The translations under genes and the position numbers were made by a program. Below the pieces are notes generated by a model. The model was not told the DNA's origin and made no database searches. It saw only the letters and a list, made by a program, of their open reading frames with translations. A DNA stretch of 64,000 bases from the NCBI RefSeq assembly GCF_028618525.1, contig NZ_JAQITC010000006.1, positions 72,744 to 136,743 on the forward strand, written 5' to 3'. Below, one piece after another: positions 40,259 through 49,627 of the stretch (the stretch's first letter is position 1; every line of letters starts with the position of its first letter). Source of the DNA: Bartonella sp. AU55XJBT (GTDB lineage: Bacteria > Pseudomonadota > Alphaproteobacteria > Rhizobiales > Rhizobiaceae).

Positions 40259-43136
40259 TTTGCTTATAAGGGAAATGGCTTTGAACGAGAGTGATTAACT
40301 CTTCTATGGCAATTGGTTTTGTCACAAGTGTGCTTTGAACATATTTACAGCCTTCTTGACGGAGAAAGATTGCTTCTTTTTCATTTTCAACACCTTCTGC
40401 GATAATTTGCAAGTTAAGATCTGTTGCCATATTAATGATAGACTTGAGAACAAGTTTCTTCTTGAGAGAGTCGATAGAGATCAGTGAACGATCAAGTTTA
40501 ACCATATCAAATGGATAACGCACGAGATAGGTCAGTGACGAATAACCTGTTCCAAAATTATCGAGTGCGAGGTTCATTCCAAGTGTTTTAATTTGTTCGA
40601 GAAAGTGTGCTGATTGTTCAGGATTGTTTCTTAAGACAAATTCCGATATTTCAATCATCAAGCGCCCTTTGTGGAGCGGATGGCGAAGCAGAGCGGCACG
40701 CAGTTGACTGATAAAACGAGGATGAATCATTTCTGCGCTTGGTAAATTAATTGAAATAAAGAAAGACTGCTGGGGAAATTTTTCTTCTACATTCATAAGA
40801 TCGATAATGGCATTGTCGATGATAAATTGTGACAAATCCATAACGATTTGTTCATTTTCTACGATTTTTATGAAATCAGAGACATTTAATTTTCCATAAG
40901 TTGGATGATGCCATTCCACAATGGTTTCAAAACCAATAATATGTCCGTCTGATAAATTAAGAATAGGATGGTAGAGAATTTTCATCTCATGACGCTTTAT
41001 AGCATAATGAATATCTTTTTCCAGAGTATTCTGTTCGAGACCTAGAGTGCGAAAATTAGGACGAAAAGGTTCAATATGGTTTCCACCCATTTGTTTTGCA
41101 CGAATCATTGCTAATTCACTATCATTAAAAATATCTTTAGCTGTTGATCGGCTTTCACTCCATGTAACTAATCCGATAGACGTTGAAAGAATTATTTTAT
41201 TTTCCGAAAGTGAAATAGGTGCTGAAATTGTTTTGTGCAAATGATCCGCAAATGCTGCAATTTTTTGTGGTTCAGTTTCACTGAGTAAAATGATTGCAAA
41301 ACGGTCTGCTGAAAGGCGCGACAAGGTATCTTGAAAGTTAATAAGACGATTTAAACGACGGGCGATTATAAGGAGTACAGTATCCCCAACGGCTATGCCT
41401 AACTTGCGATTAATTTGGCGAAAATTATCAAAATCAATCATAAAGACGGTCGGTTTAATTTTAATATTTGCTTTTGCCAAAGAGGTATAGTTTTGTAGCC
41501 GATCAAAGAAAATTTGTTGGTTAGGAAGGCCAGTTAAGCTGTCGTGAATTGCATCATGCAATAAGCGTTCTTCAGATTTTTTATGGTTCGTAATATTGAC
41601 AATGGTTCCAATGACACGTGTGATTTTCCCATCTTTTTGCATCGCTGGACGTGCGCGAAGAGAAAACCAGTGATAATAACCACCCCCAGAAGAAAGCCGA
41701 AAAATTTGATCAATACGCCCTTTTTTATTTTTAAGAATGATATCCAATACCGCTTGGAAGCGTTCACGATCATCATAATGCAAGGCTGAGATCCAGTTGC
41801 GCATCGTCCCATTGAGGTTGTGGATTTCAGTACCAAAAAGGGTTTTCATGTTTGGATGAACAACAATACGATCACGCTCAATATTCCAATCCCAAATAAT
41901 ATTTCCAGCTCCTTTTGCTGCGAGGACTTGTTGTTCAAGATCGGAAAATATTCCTTCATGGAAAGCGTCATGAGAAAAAGTTTGTTGCAGGACAGTAAAG
42001 CTAATGAGAAGAACAATGAGAACTAATCCTCCCGCTAATGCTGGCTGGATAATGTCATTATTTAGATGTCCTTCTATGCAGGCATAGGCTCCCACACACC
42101 AAAAGCTAATAAGCAACCATGTTGGAATAAGCATAATGGCGCGATCATAACTTCGGATTGAAAAATAGATGATGAACAGTATACCAAGCACAGCGGTAAG
42201 ACCAAATGATAGACGGGCAATACCTGCTGCTCTGATTGGATCATAAATAGCAAAGGCTCCTAGACTACAAAAGGCAATGGTCCAAGCGATAGCACCATAA
42301 CTAAAATGATAATGCCAGCGATTGAGATTGAGATAGGTAAAAAGAAAAATGAAGAGTGTTGCAGCAAGGGCTACTTCTGTACCTGCACGCCAGATTGGTT
42401 GTGTTGTGAGTGTAACTGCAAAGAATTTATTTAAAAAGTTGAAGTCAATACCAATATAAAAAAGCACAGCCCAAGCGACAGCAGCTGTTGCAGGAAACAG
42501 CCCTGTCCCACGGACAACGAAGAGAACGGTTAACAGAAGTGCCAAGAGACCTGATATCCCAAGAAGAATACCATGATAAAGCGTATAAGAATTAATGGCG
42601 TCCTTATAAGCTTCAGGTTGCCATAAATAGATTTGCGGTAGATTTTCAGAGTTAAGTTCGGCCACAAATGTAACAACAGCACCAGGATTGAGAGTAATAT
42701 GAAAGATATCAGAGTTCGTACTCGGTTGACGATCAAGAGAAAAACCTTCACTTGGTGTTATAGACTGAATCCGTTCTGATCCAAGGTCTGGCCAAAAAAA
42801 TCCAGAGTGCGCCATGCGATAATGGGGGGCAACGATGAGACGATCGACTTGTTCATCTGTTGGATTTGCAAGAGAAAAAACTGCCCAGTTTCCAGAAAAC
42901 TTTTCACTTTTTGCCTGCACTTCAATACGCCATACAATACCATCTGGTCCTGGTGCTGTACTTGTTTGAAAAATAGAATTGTTTGTATGGTGAATTTCAA
43001 TCGCTTTTGAGAGATCAAGAGCAGCATCTTGAGAAGAAATCTTAACGGGTTCAATAGCGTGTGCTGATGTAAGATGGACAAAAGAACTAACGACGATAAT
43101 GAAAATGATGTCAATTATTTTACGCAAACTTTTCAC
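40251..43136 (-). CDS. Membrane GGDEF/EAL protein with degenerate cyclase motif
   Basis: The 961-residue product has a signal peptide (about 1-27), a periplasmic region (28-180), seven or so membrane helices (about 183-385, 7TMR-DISM-like), a PAS domain (about 405-515), a GGDEF-like domain (about 525-690) and an EAL domain (about 700-955). The GGDEF signature is SADRF (609-613), so cyclase activity is very unlikely. The EAL domain keeps Glu737, Asn797, Glu829, Glu832, Asp859, Lys880, Glu914 and Gln934, but the usual second Asp is Asn860 and EAL reads ETI, so phosphodiesterase activity is uncertain. It starts with GTG. The stop lies within a dispersed repeat. Confidence 0.88.
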   Translation of the reverse strand: MKSLRKIIDIIFIIVVSSFVHLTSAHAIEPVKISSQDAALDLSKAIEIHHTNNSIFQTSTAPGPDGIVWRIEVQAKSEKFSGNWAVFSLANPTDEQVDRLIVAPHYRMAHSGFFWPDLGSERIQSITPSEGFSLDRQPSTNSDIFHITLNPGAVVTFVAELNSENLPQIYLWQPEAYKDAINSYTLYHGILLGISGLLALLLTVLFVVRGTGLFPATAAVAWAVLFYIGIDFNFLNKFFAVTLTTQPIWRAGTEVALAATLFIFLFTYLNLNRWHYHFSYGAIAWTIAFCSLGAFAIYDPIRAAGIARLSFGLTAVLGILFIIYFSIRSYDRAIMLIPTWLLISFWCVGAYACIEGHLNNDIIQPALAGGLVLIVLLISFTVLQQTFSHDAFHEGIFSDLEQQVLAAKGAGNIIWDWNIERDRIVVHPNMKTLFGTEIHNLNGTMRNWISALHYDDRERFQAVLDIILKNKKGRIDQIFRLSSGGGYYHWFSLRARPAMQKDGKITRVIGTIVNITNHKKSEERLLHDAIHDSLTGLPNQQIFFDRLQNYTSLAKANIKIKPTVFMIDFDNFRQINRKLGIAVGDTVLLIIARRLNRLINFQDTLSRLSADRFAIILLSETEPQKIAAFADHLHKTISAPISLSENKIILSTSIGLVTWSESRSTAKDIFNDSELAMIRAKQMGGNHIEPFRPNFRTLGLEQNTLEKDIHYAIKRHEMKILYHPILNLSDGHIIGFETIVEWHHPTYGKLNVSDFIKIVENEQIVMDLSQFIIDNAIIDLMNVEEKFPQQSFFISINLPSAEMIHPRFISQLRAALLRHPLHKGRLMIEISEFVLRNNPEQSAHFLEQIKTLGMNLALDNFGTGYSSLTYLVRYPFDMVKLDRSLISIDSLKKKLVLKSIINMATDLNLQIIAEGVENEKEAIFLRQEGCKYVQSTLVTKPIAIEELITLVQSHFPYKQKY

Positions 43137-43543
43137 AATGTCCCACTCTCAATATTTTAGGATGTCTAATTTTCATTTAGATTTTTGAGAAAAAACGTCC
43201 ACCTTTTACCATTTATTTACAGAATAAATCGTGATCACTTCCTCTTAAGTTATATGATTTTATAGACAAATAGACCATCTACCCATTTGCTTCCATGAAA
43301 CTTGAAGCGGATGGAATTTTTTATATTTTAAAAGAGCAAAGTTAAATCATGAATTTCTAAATTTCACGAATATAGCTTTACGCATTAGAATCTCTATCAC
43401 ATGAAGGAGGAATTGGATAGTTTTGTACGCCTCTTTGTCCAATATTTCCAAAACTTATTTAATGAGAAGAGTTTTTATGGTAAATCCTATGATAAAATAT
43501 TATTCATGCTCATTGTGATTCTTCTTTTTAAAGAGCAGTTTTT
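43137..43543. other. Spacer with a plus-strand hairpin, no gene seen
   Basis: A frame at 43401-43730 is mostly antisense to the M16 peptidase gene and is not supported. The only structure found is the terminator-like hairpin at 43283-43324. Confidence 0.5.
43283..43324 (+). terminator. Terminator-like hairpin on the plus strand without a known gene
   Basis: CCATTTGCTTC (43283-43293) pairs with GAAGCGGATGG (43304-43314) over 11 positions including two G-U pairs, loop of 10, followed by AATTTTTT. The G-U pairs and T tail work only for a plus-strand RNA, yet both neighbouring genes are on the minus strand. Confidence 0.45.
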
Positions 43544-44818
43544 TTACTTTAGCTTGTATGAAAGAGTTGACGTTAAATCATCAAAATTCATGAGGGGTCC
43601 TACAGGTCCGACAGCAGTAAGCGTTGGCGTGGAACTTGTAAAAAGACGATACGCTAAATCAGTTAATCTTGTGGGTGTGATGAGATTGAGGCGTTCGATT
43701 GTTTCCGATATTGGAATGGGGCGACCGTAAAGAAGTATTTGGCGAGCAATGAGATGTGCTTGACTAGAAGGATTTTCCTGTGACATTGTGAGATTAGCAC
43801 GATATTGCGTTTGTGCTCGTTGGAGTTCAGTGGCGTGAATATTTTTGCTTGCCTTGGAAAGTTCATCAAGAATCATAGGCAGAAGTTCTCTGAGCCCTTC
43901 TTGTCCAGTTGCTGCATGAACACCAAAAAGCCCAGTATCTGAAAACCCCCAATGAAAAGCATAAATAGAATAGCATAATCCACGTTTTTCTCTTACTTCT
44001 TGAAAAAGACGTGAGGACATCCCTCCACCAAGAATGATTGAAAGAATTTGGGTCGCATAAAAATCACGCGCGTGATAAGCACGCCCTTCAAACCCTAGAA
44101 CAACTTGTGTATCCATTAAATCGCGATATTCACGAAAGTCGCCGCCGACATAATTTGCAAGATTAGGAAGAAAGGCGGTTGAATGGGGGCGAAAAGTGCC
44201 AAGACGACTTTCAACTTCTTTTATAAAGCTTTCGTGTTTTACAGCTCCTGCCGCGACGACAATCATACGATCTGCACTATATTGTTTATTGATGAAATCA
44301 TGAAGATCAACAGATGTAAATGATTGAAGAGTTTTAGCTGTTCCTAAAATAGAACGACCAAGGGATTGATGACGAAAGGCAGTTTCTGTAAAGTGATCAA
44401 AAACAATATCATCAGGCGTGTCATGGGCGGCACCAATTTCTTGAAAAATGACTTGTTTTTCTCGTTCTAGTTCATCTTCGTCAAATTTTGAATGCATCAA
44501 AATATCGGCTAAAATATCGATAGCAAGTGGGATATCGCTTTTAAGGACACGTGCAAAGTAAGCTGTTGTTTCAATACTGGTTGTGGCATTGATTTCACCG
44601 CCAACATCTTCAATATCGGTTGCAATTTGAAAAGCGCTACGGTTTTCTGTTCCTTTAAAAGCCATATGTTCAAGAAGATGGGCAATACCATGCTGTGTGA
44701 AGGTTTCATTGCGTGAGCCTACTTTAACCCATATTCCGAGTGCGACACTATCAATCTGTTGCATTGTATGTGTGGCGATCGTCAAACCATTACTAAGGCG
44801 ACAGACATCTACATCCAT
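43544..44818 (-). CDS. M16-family zinc peptidase (processing-peptidase-like)
   Basis: The 424-residue product is an M16B peptidase, the family of mitochondrial processing peptidase beta and bacterial PqqL-like enzymes. The inverted zinc motif HxxEH is present in IAHLLEHMAFKG (about residues 45-56), with the distal Glu in the EREKQVIFQEI segment. The C-terminal half is the non-catalytic M16 repeat, with GGGMSSRLFQEVREKRGLCY. No signal peptide is apparent. It lies downstream of thrC on the same strand, the usual rhizobial order. The substrate is unknown. Confidence 0.9.
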   Translation of the reverse strand: MDVDVCRLSNGLTIATHTMQQIDSVALGIWVKVGSRNETFTQHGIAHLLEHMAFKGTENRSAFQIATDIEDVGGEINATTSIETTAYFARVLKSDIPLAIDILADILMHSKFDEDELEREKQVIFQEIGAAHDTPDDIVFDHFTETAFRHQSLGRSILGTAKTLQSFTSVDLHDFINKQYSADRMIVVAAGAVKHESFIKEVESRLGTFRPHSTAFLPNLANYVGGDFREYRDLMDTQVVLGFEGRAYHARDFYATQILSIILGGGMSSRLFQEVREKRGLCYSIYAFHWGFSDTGLFGVHAATGQEGLRELLPMILDELSKASKNIHATELQRAQTQYRANLTMSQENPSSQAHLIARQILLYGRPIPISETIERLNLITPTRLTDLAYRLFTSSTPTLTAVGPVGPLMNFDDLTSTLSYKLK

Positions 44819-44902
44819 ATATTTACGACTCCATTAAACAAGCTAGTAACCTCATGGTTAAAGGTATTAGAATATTCTTGATTTAACTTAATGCAGCTAA
44901 CT

Positions 44903-46300
44903 TTAATAAGATGCACGCGATTTTAAAGAAATATAATCTTTTACTATTTTTTCATCATTAGCAAGACTTATGAAGTGTTCTTCACCTTCCATAACATCAT
45001 TAAGGTGAGATGGCCATGGGGCATGAAGTCCACAAGCATTTTTAATCGTATCAGGAAATTTAGCAGGATGAGCCGTGGCAAGGACAATCATTGGAATATG
45101 TGGTTTTTTATTTTCGCGCGCTACTTTAAGAGCGACGGCTGTATGTGGATCAACAAGATAGCCACTTTCTTTATAGACACGATCAATTGTTTGTGCTGTT
45201 TCAGCCATGTTACTTTTTCCAGCAGAAAAGAGGGAACGAATATTTTTGAGTTGTTTTTCATCAAGAGTGAAAGATCCCGTTTTTTTCAAGTTGTCCATTG
45301 CATTGCAAATCCACATGGGATCACGATTGCCGCTTTCAAAGAGTAAACGTTCAAAATTAGAAGAGACTTGAATATCCATAGAAGGTGATGTTGTATGGAC
45401 GATAGGTTGTGTTTCGTAAGTACCGCTGGTCAATGTCCGTGCAAGGATGTCATTATCATTTGTTGCAATAACCAGTTGAGCAATAGGTAACCCCATACGC
45501 GCAGCGACATAACCTGCAAAAATATCGCCGAAATTTCCAGTGGGAACAGTAAATGAAACAGCTCTATCAGGAGCACCTAAAGAAAGTGCGGATGAAAAAT
45601 AGTAAACAATTTGCGCCATAATGCGCGCCCAATTTATAGAATTAACACCTGAAAGGGCTCTTTTTTTACGAAAATGATGATCATTAAACATTGCTTTGAC
45701 AAGAGCTTGGCAATCATCAAAATTTCCCTCAATGGCAATGGCATGAACATTTGTACTTTGATTGGTTGTCATTTGCCGTTGTTGAACAGATGATACACGT
45801 CCTTTAGGAAATAAAATAAAAATATCTGAGTGCTCTTTTTCAGCAAAAGCTTGTATTGCAGCTCCTCCTGTATCACCCGATGTTGCAGCAATAATCGTTG
45901 CACACCTATTTTTTTTAGTCAAAACATAATCCATCAATCGAGAAAGAAACTGCATTGCCACATCTTTAAAAGCTAAAGTAGGCCCATGAAAAAGTTCAAG
46001 GATAAATTCATCTGTTCCAGTTTGTTGTAAAGGACAGATTGCTGGATGATGGAAGGTTGCATAAGATTTAGCAATCATATTTTCAAAAGCTGTATACTCG
46101 ATCTCGTTATTTACAAAGGGCCACAGAACTGTTTTAGCAATTGTTGTATAAGACTGACCACGAAGTGCGCGTAACGCATCAAATGATAGTTGCGGAATTT
46201 TATCTGGAAGATAAAGTCCACCATCATTTGCCAGCCCTATCATAATCGTTTCCGTAAAGCTTAAAGCAGGAGATTGCCCTCTCGTGCTGATATATTTCAT
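44903..46300 (-). CDS. thrC: Threonine synthase
   Basis: PLP enzyme converting O-phosphohomoserine to threonine. The 465-residue product begins MKYISTRGQSPALSF and has the PLP-lysine region HGPTLAFKDVAMQFL and the phosphate loop ATSGDTGGAAI. Length matches the proteobacterial long form. AAAAAGGATAAAACTT precedes the ATG. It works after thrB at 36.9 kb and is followed by the M16 peptidase gene. Confidence 0.96.
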   Translation of the reverse strand: MKYISTRGQSPALSFTETIMIGLANDGGLYLPDKIPQLSFDALRALRGQSYTTIAKTVLWPFVNNEIEYTAFENMIAKSYATFHHPAICPLQQTGTDEFILELFHGPTLAFKDVAMQFLSRLMDYVLTKKNRCATIIAATSGDTGGAAIQAFAEKEHSDIFILFPKGRVSSVQQRQMTTNQSTNVHAIAIEGNFDDCQALVKAMFNDHHFRKKRALSGVNSINWARIMAQIVYYFSSALSLGAPDRAVSFTVPTGNFGDIFAGYVAARMGLPIAQLVIATNDNDILARTLTSGTYETQPIVHTTSPSMDIQVSSNFERLLFESGNRDPMWICNAMDNLKKTGSFTLDEKQLKNIRSLFSAGKSNMAETAQTIDRVYKESGYLVDPHTAVALKVARENKKPHIPMIVLATAHPAKFPDTIKNACGLHAPWPSHLNDVMEGEEHFISLANDEKIVKDYISLKSRASY

Positions 46301-46868
46301 AAGTTTTATCCTTTTTTATTTTCTGGCAAATTGATGAAGTTGTTTATTTCATGTTTTTCATAATATTTAAATTATTAAATGGATAGAAGTTTATTTTTCT
46401 TCTTTTTGACTTAATAATAAAAGAAAAATGAAAGAAATAGTCTTAAGCATTTTTATTTTTGAGATACAAAGATAAAGTGTTCACAGAAAACCTGTTGCAG
46501 TTGAAAATTTTCTCTCTATGATTCATTCACTTAAACTTACAACGTATCTTCGCTTATGTATATTCCTGAATAATAAAATCAAAGAGATAGAATGGTATTT
46601 ATTGAAGAATTCTTTTATAAAACTCAATTATTCAAAGATATTTTATGTTCTTCTACTTTGTAACAATTAAATTCGCTAAAATGAATGTTGACATGAGACA
46701 TCTTAAAATTCATACTGGAAAATTTATAAGGTAATTTTATGGTATTTTGTGCGCAAATGTATATTTTGAATAATCTTTGTTGAGCTTAATTTATCAGCTT
46801 ATATAAGAGTTAGATATTATATTTTTGCTATACAGTATGGTAACCTAAAGCTTATCCATAAAAAGCAT
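46301..46868. other. AT-rich spacer upstream of thrC, no gene seen
   Basis: Nothing coding was recognised. It separates thrC from the tandem small-protein region and probably holds the thrC promoter. Confidence 0.5.
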
Positions 46869-46900
46869 AAAAAAGCCTGCCAAATGATGAAAAGCAGGCT
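46869..46900 (-). terminator. Intrinsic terminator downstream of the small-protein tandem
   Basis: On the minus strand AGCCTGC pairs with GCAGGCT (seven perfect pairs, 13-base loop) and is followed by a T run. It lies 31 bases beyond the stop of the last tandem copy, so the three copies probably ended here as one transcript. Confidence 0.65.
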
Positions 46901-46930
46901 GTAAATTCCTATTTTAAATAAGAAAATAAT

Positions 46931-47230
46931 TCAGTATCTTTGAATTATTTTTCCTTTAATTTTTCCGATTACCCATCCGATTATCCTGCTAAATATAACC
47001 ATAATAGATCCTATCAAAAATCCAAAACCCAAAGAACGTACTGTAGAAAAAACGCCTAGAGTATTGGGGGCAAATACTTTCTCAACTTTTCCTTCAATGG
47101 CAGATTCACTTTTTACGTCATGAGTGAAATTGGGGACATAGAAAGTATTGATATTGATAGCTTTTTTCTTTTCTTATTCCATGAGAGAGACAATTTCCCA
47201 TAGAGTATCATTTATCACCAATACTGTTAC
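46931..47230 (-). pseudogene. Broken copy of the small exported membrane protein (paralogue 1)
   Basis: The frame read backward from TGA at 46931 gives AINTFYVPNF-like sequence (AININTFYVPNFTHDV), then IEGKVEKVFAPNTLG, a hydrophobic stretch and SRIIGWVIGKI. This aligns with the intact paralogue at 47968-48324 (AFYVP...GKVEKVLEP.TIG...IIGWI). About codon 6 upstream of AININ there is an in-frame TAA where the paralogues have Gln, and the part before it no longer aligns cleanly, so it is a pseudogene. Confidence 0.75.
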
Positions 47231-47425
47231 TCTTATTTTAATCCGAATTGAATAGATGCATTGATAGAATGAGTGTACATTGAGAAAAACAGAAGATTTT
47301 TTTAAATCTTTTCATTCTTAATGGGGTAATTTATTATTTTTTTATCATCAACAATGTATAAAAACAGCGTGCATCTATAGTTTATGTTTCATACGAGAAG
47401 ATTTTATTCTGATGAAATTTTAATT

Positions 47426-47788
47426 TTAACGAGATTTAAAATACGGTATTATTTTGCCTATTATCCATCCTAAAAGCATGTCTACCGTACTGGATGCATA
47501 CCCAATTACCATCCCAATAACAAAAGTTCCCAGTGTAAGAGGTTCAATGCCCTTTTCAAATTTTCTCTGAATGGTAATTTCATTTCCCACACCACAATTT
47601 TTGCTTGGTGTATAGAGGGAAACGGAGTGGATTGCGTTTTTTCTTTTCTGTTCTATTATAGAAACAAAAATAGTTTCACGATGAGCACTATTTTGCAAAT
47701 AGTTTGCATGTATACTTACAATTTTTGAAAGAGAAAAGGCATCTATAATGCAAATACTTAATATATGATTTTAAAAAAATTTAATCAT
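47426..47788 (-). pseudogene. Broken copy of the small exported membrane protein (paralogue 2)
   Basis: Reading from the ATG at 47788 gives M-I-K-F-F and then TAA at codon 6, where the intact paralogue has AAA (Lys). After the stop the same frame runs on without interruption: HILSICIIDAFSLSKIV, then HANYLQNSAHRETIF, SLYTPSKN, RKFEKGIEPLTLG and a C-terminal membrane segment ending IIPYFKSR. The full length of 121 codons matches the 118-residue paralogue. Restart at an internal TTG (47698) would give about 90 residues without a signal peptide. Its ribosome binding site is also weaker (GAGA rather than GAGG). Confidence 0.75.
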
Positions 47789-47967
47789 AATTTATCTCAA
47801 ATATTTTTTAATATTTACTATATATATGCCTAAATTTATTTTGGATATTTGGATTGATTATATATTATTCTAATATTTTTAGTATGGGTAGCTTCATTAA
47901 GTAATGATTTTTAAGAAGTTAATAATACATAATGAAGCTACTATTCTAGTGTTGCACAATGCTTGAA

Positions 47968-48324
47968 TTATTTGAACATCAATACGATGTCCTTTATCCA
48001 ACCTATGATCGATCCTATAAAACTCATTGCGTATCCAGCAAACAATAGTCCTGCTCCTATAGTCATAGGTTCAAGGACCTTTTCAACTTTGCCTTGAAAG
48101 GTTGTCCCATTTTCTGTTTGATAATTTACAGATGGAACATAAAAAGCAGTGGTAGAAATTGCATCAGATTTCGCATACTTTATTTGTTTCATTAGGGGAA
48201 CAGATAATTCCTCTTTTGGGGTAGTATTTTCTAAATAGTTTGCATTAACATTTACAGTTTGTGAAAGAAAAAAAGTGCTTGCTATAAAAACACTTAAGAA
48301 ATAATTTTTAAATAGTTTCACCAT
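47968..48324 (-). CDS. Small exported membrane protein of unknown family (intact paralogue 3)
   Basis: The 118-residue product has a signal peptide (KLFKNYFLSVFIASTFFLSQ, likely cleaved after VNVNA), a polar middle with FYVPSVNYQTENG and GKVEKVLEP, and a C-terminal glycine-rich membrane segment (IGAGLLFAGYAMSFIGSIIGW) with a short tail. GAGG lies seven bases before the ATG. I recognise no family. Two downstream copies on the same strand are decayed, so the three arose by tandem duplication. The length and single membrane tail would suit a small envelope protein; a holin-like role is possible but unsupported. Confidence 0.7.
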   Translation of the reverse strand: MVKLFKNYFLSVFIASTFFLSQTVNVNANYLENTTPKEELSVPLMKQIKYAKSDAISTTAFYVPSVNYQTENGTTFQGKVEKVLEPMTIGAGLLFAGYAMSFIGSIIGWIKDIVLMFK

Positions 48325-49027
48325 AAATTTACCTCAAATACTTTTAAATTATTTATGTAAGTAAATATACAATATGTGTACATAACTTACTTTATAAAGA
48401 ACACACATATTTCATTATGTATTTTAAGTCAACAATTAAAATACATATAATAAATATATTTTAAAATTTTTATAAACATTATTGCAAAAAAGTAACAGTA
48501 ATAATTACAAATTATATTTTTTAAAAAATTATATGTAATATTTTATTATGTACCATAATATAAAACGATATGTAGTAACCTTATCATTTTTATAAAATTA
48601 TATTAATATTATTTTGAAATACCAATTTCATAATAAAAAATATGAAAATTATGATCCATTCATGAAAGCATATTCAATAATTTAAACATAAATAGTCACA
48701 TTGAATTTTTATTCTATATATAAATTGTTATAATAGCTATTATTACAGAATATATATTATATAGATTTCTTATTAAGATGGTTATTTCAATTGTTTCATA
48801 ATAACATAGTGATATTTCTTAATTTGATATTAATGATATATACTTATTATGTAATAAAAAATGTACAGTTCTCTCATAGTGCAAAGAAGAGCTCAGGTTA
48901 GATAAAACTGAATAATATGATCTTTTTCGACAATGTGAACAGCATATTACTATGATTCAAAGCAGTATGAGAATATCAATTCAGATGCATTTATAAGGGC
49001 CGTAAACTCAGCATTGGGTAATATTTT
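48325..49027. other. Extremely AT-rich spacer, no gene seen
   Basis: Stops in all frames and long A/T runs. It includes the region upstream of the intact small exported protein, so a promoter is expected near 48330-48450, but no clear one was identified. Confidence 0.5.
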
Positions 49028-49222
49028 TCAAAATTCTCTTCTGTCCAGACTGAAAAACCGCTTTTGTTTTTTTAGAAAAGGTATTTTTCTTAAAGTTGAA
49101 TTACTTTTGAAAAGATCTAGTTTCATGGATGATTTAAAAAATCTATTAAGTGTTTTCAAAAAATTTTGAGAAGCTGCTGATATTTCTTTACGTTTTTCAA
49201 CATCAGCGATTATATGTTTCAT
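49028..49222 (-). CDS. Doubtful 64-codon basic ORF
   Basis: The frame encodes a basic protein (MKHIIADVEKRKEISAASQ...) with no signal peptide, membrane segment or recognisable motif. The ribosome binding site is weak (AAGAAC). It lies in a decaying region and may be a remnant of a longer gene. Confidence 0.25.
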   Translation of the reverse strand: MKHIIADVEKRKEISAASQNFLKTLNRFFKSSMKLDLFKSNSTLRKIPFLKKQKRFFSLDRREF

Positions 49223-49314
49223 ATTTATGTTCTTGTTAAAAAAAATCTCAAGGTACCAATCCTATTTCGCAATGATGCGTGTGAATGATATAATGATAAA
49301 ATCCCATATATAAA

Positions 49315-49562
49315 ATTTTTAGGGTATCAGCATCTTTAACGTTTATAAAGACGAAAAATGGCACCGTCATGCACTTTGCTCATTCTTAATGTTTCTCTAT
49401 AATCTTTGGCATTTGAGGTGCTTCATGAAGAGGCATTTTTATTCATTTCTTTAATTGATTCAACATATCCATATTTGAAATGAGAGAATTTTACGATATT
49501 CATTTTTTTATTTAGTCTGAACTATGCTCAATTATTATTATAAATCAATATATTGCACATCA
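49315..49562 (-). repeat. Decayed integrase 5' fragment (copy 9)
   Basis: Minus-strand copy with TTGATTTATAATAATAATTG, AATATCGTAAAATTCTCTC and TTGAATCAATTAAAG segments, then ATGCCTCTTCATGAAG and sequence corresponding to CAAAGTGCATGACGGTGCC, the integrase DGA stretch. It ends soon after the DUF4102-like start. Confidence 0.65.
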
Positions 49563-49627
49563 GTTTTTGGGTAAGAAATATTTTCTATAAGAGCATATAT
49601 CTTTATTAAAGATATATTCTTTAGTCT

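Noticed and set aside
41534..41836. 100-codon minus-strand frame in the GGDEF/EAL gene
   Set aside because: Lies fully inside that gene in another frame on the same strand; no independent evidence.
43401..43730. 109-codon plus-strand frame
   Set aside because: Mostly overlaps the 3' end of the M16 peptidase gene on the other strand and has no recognisable domain.
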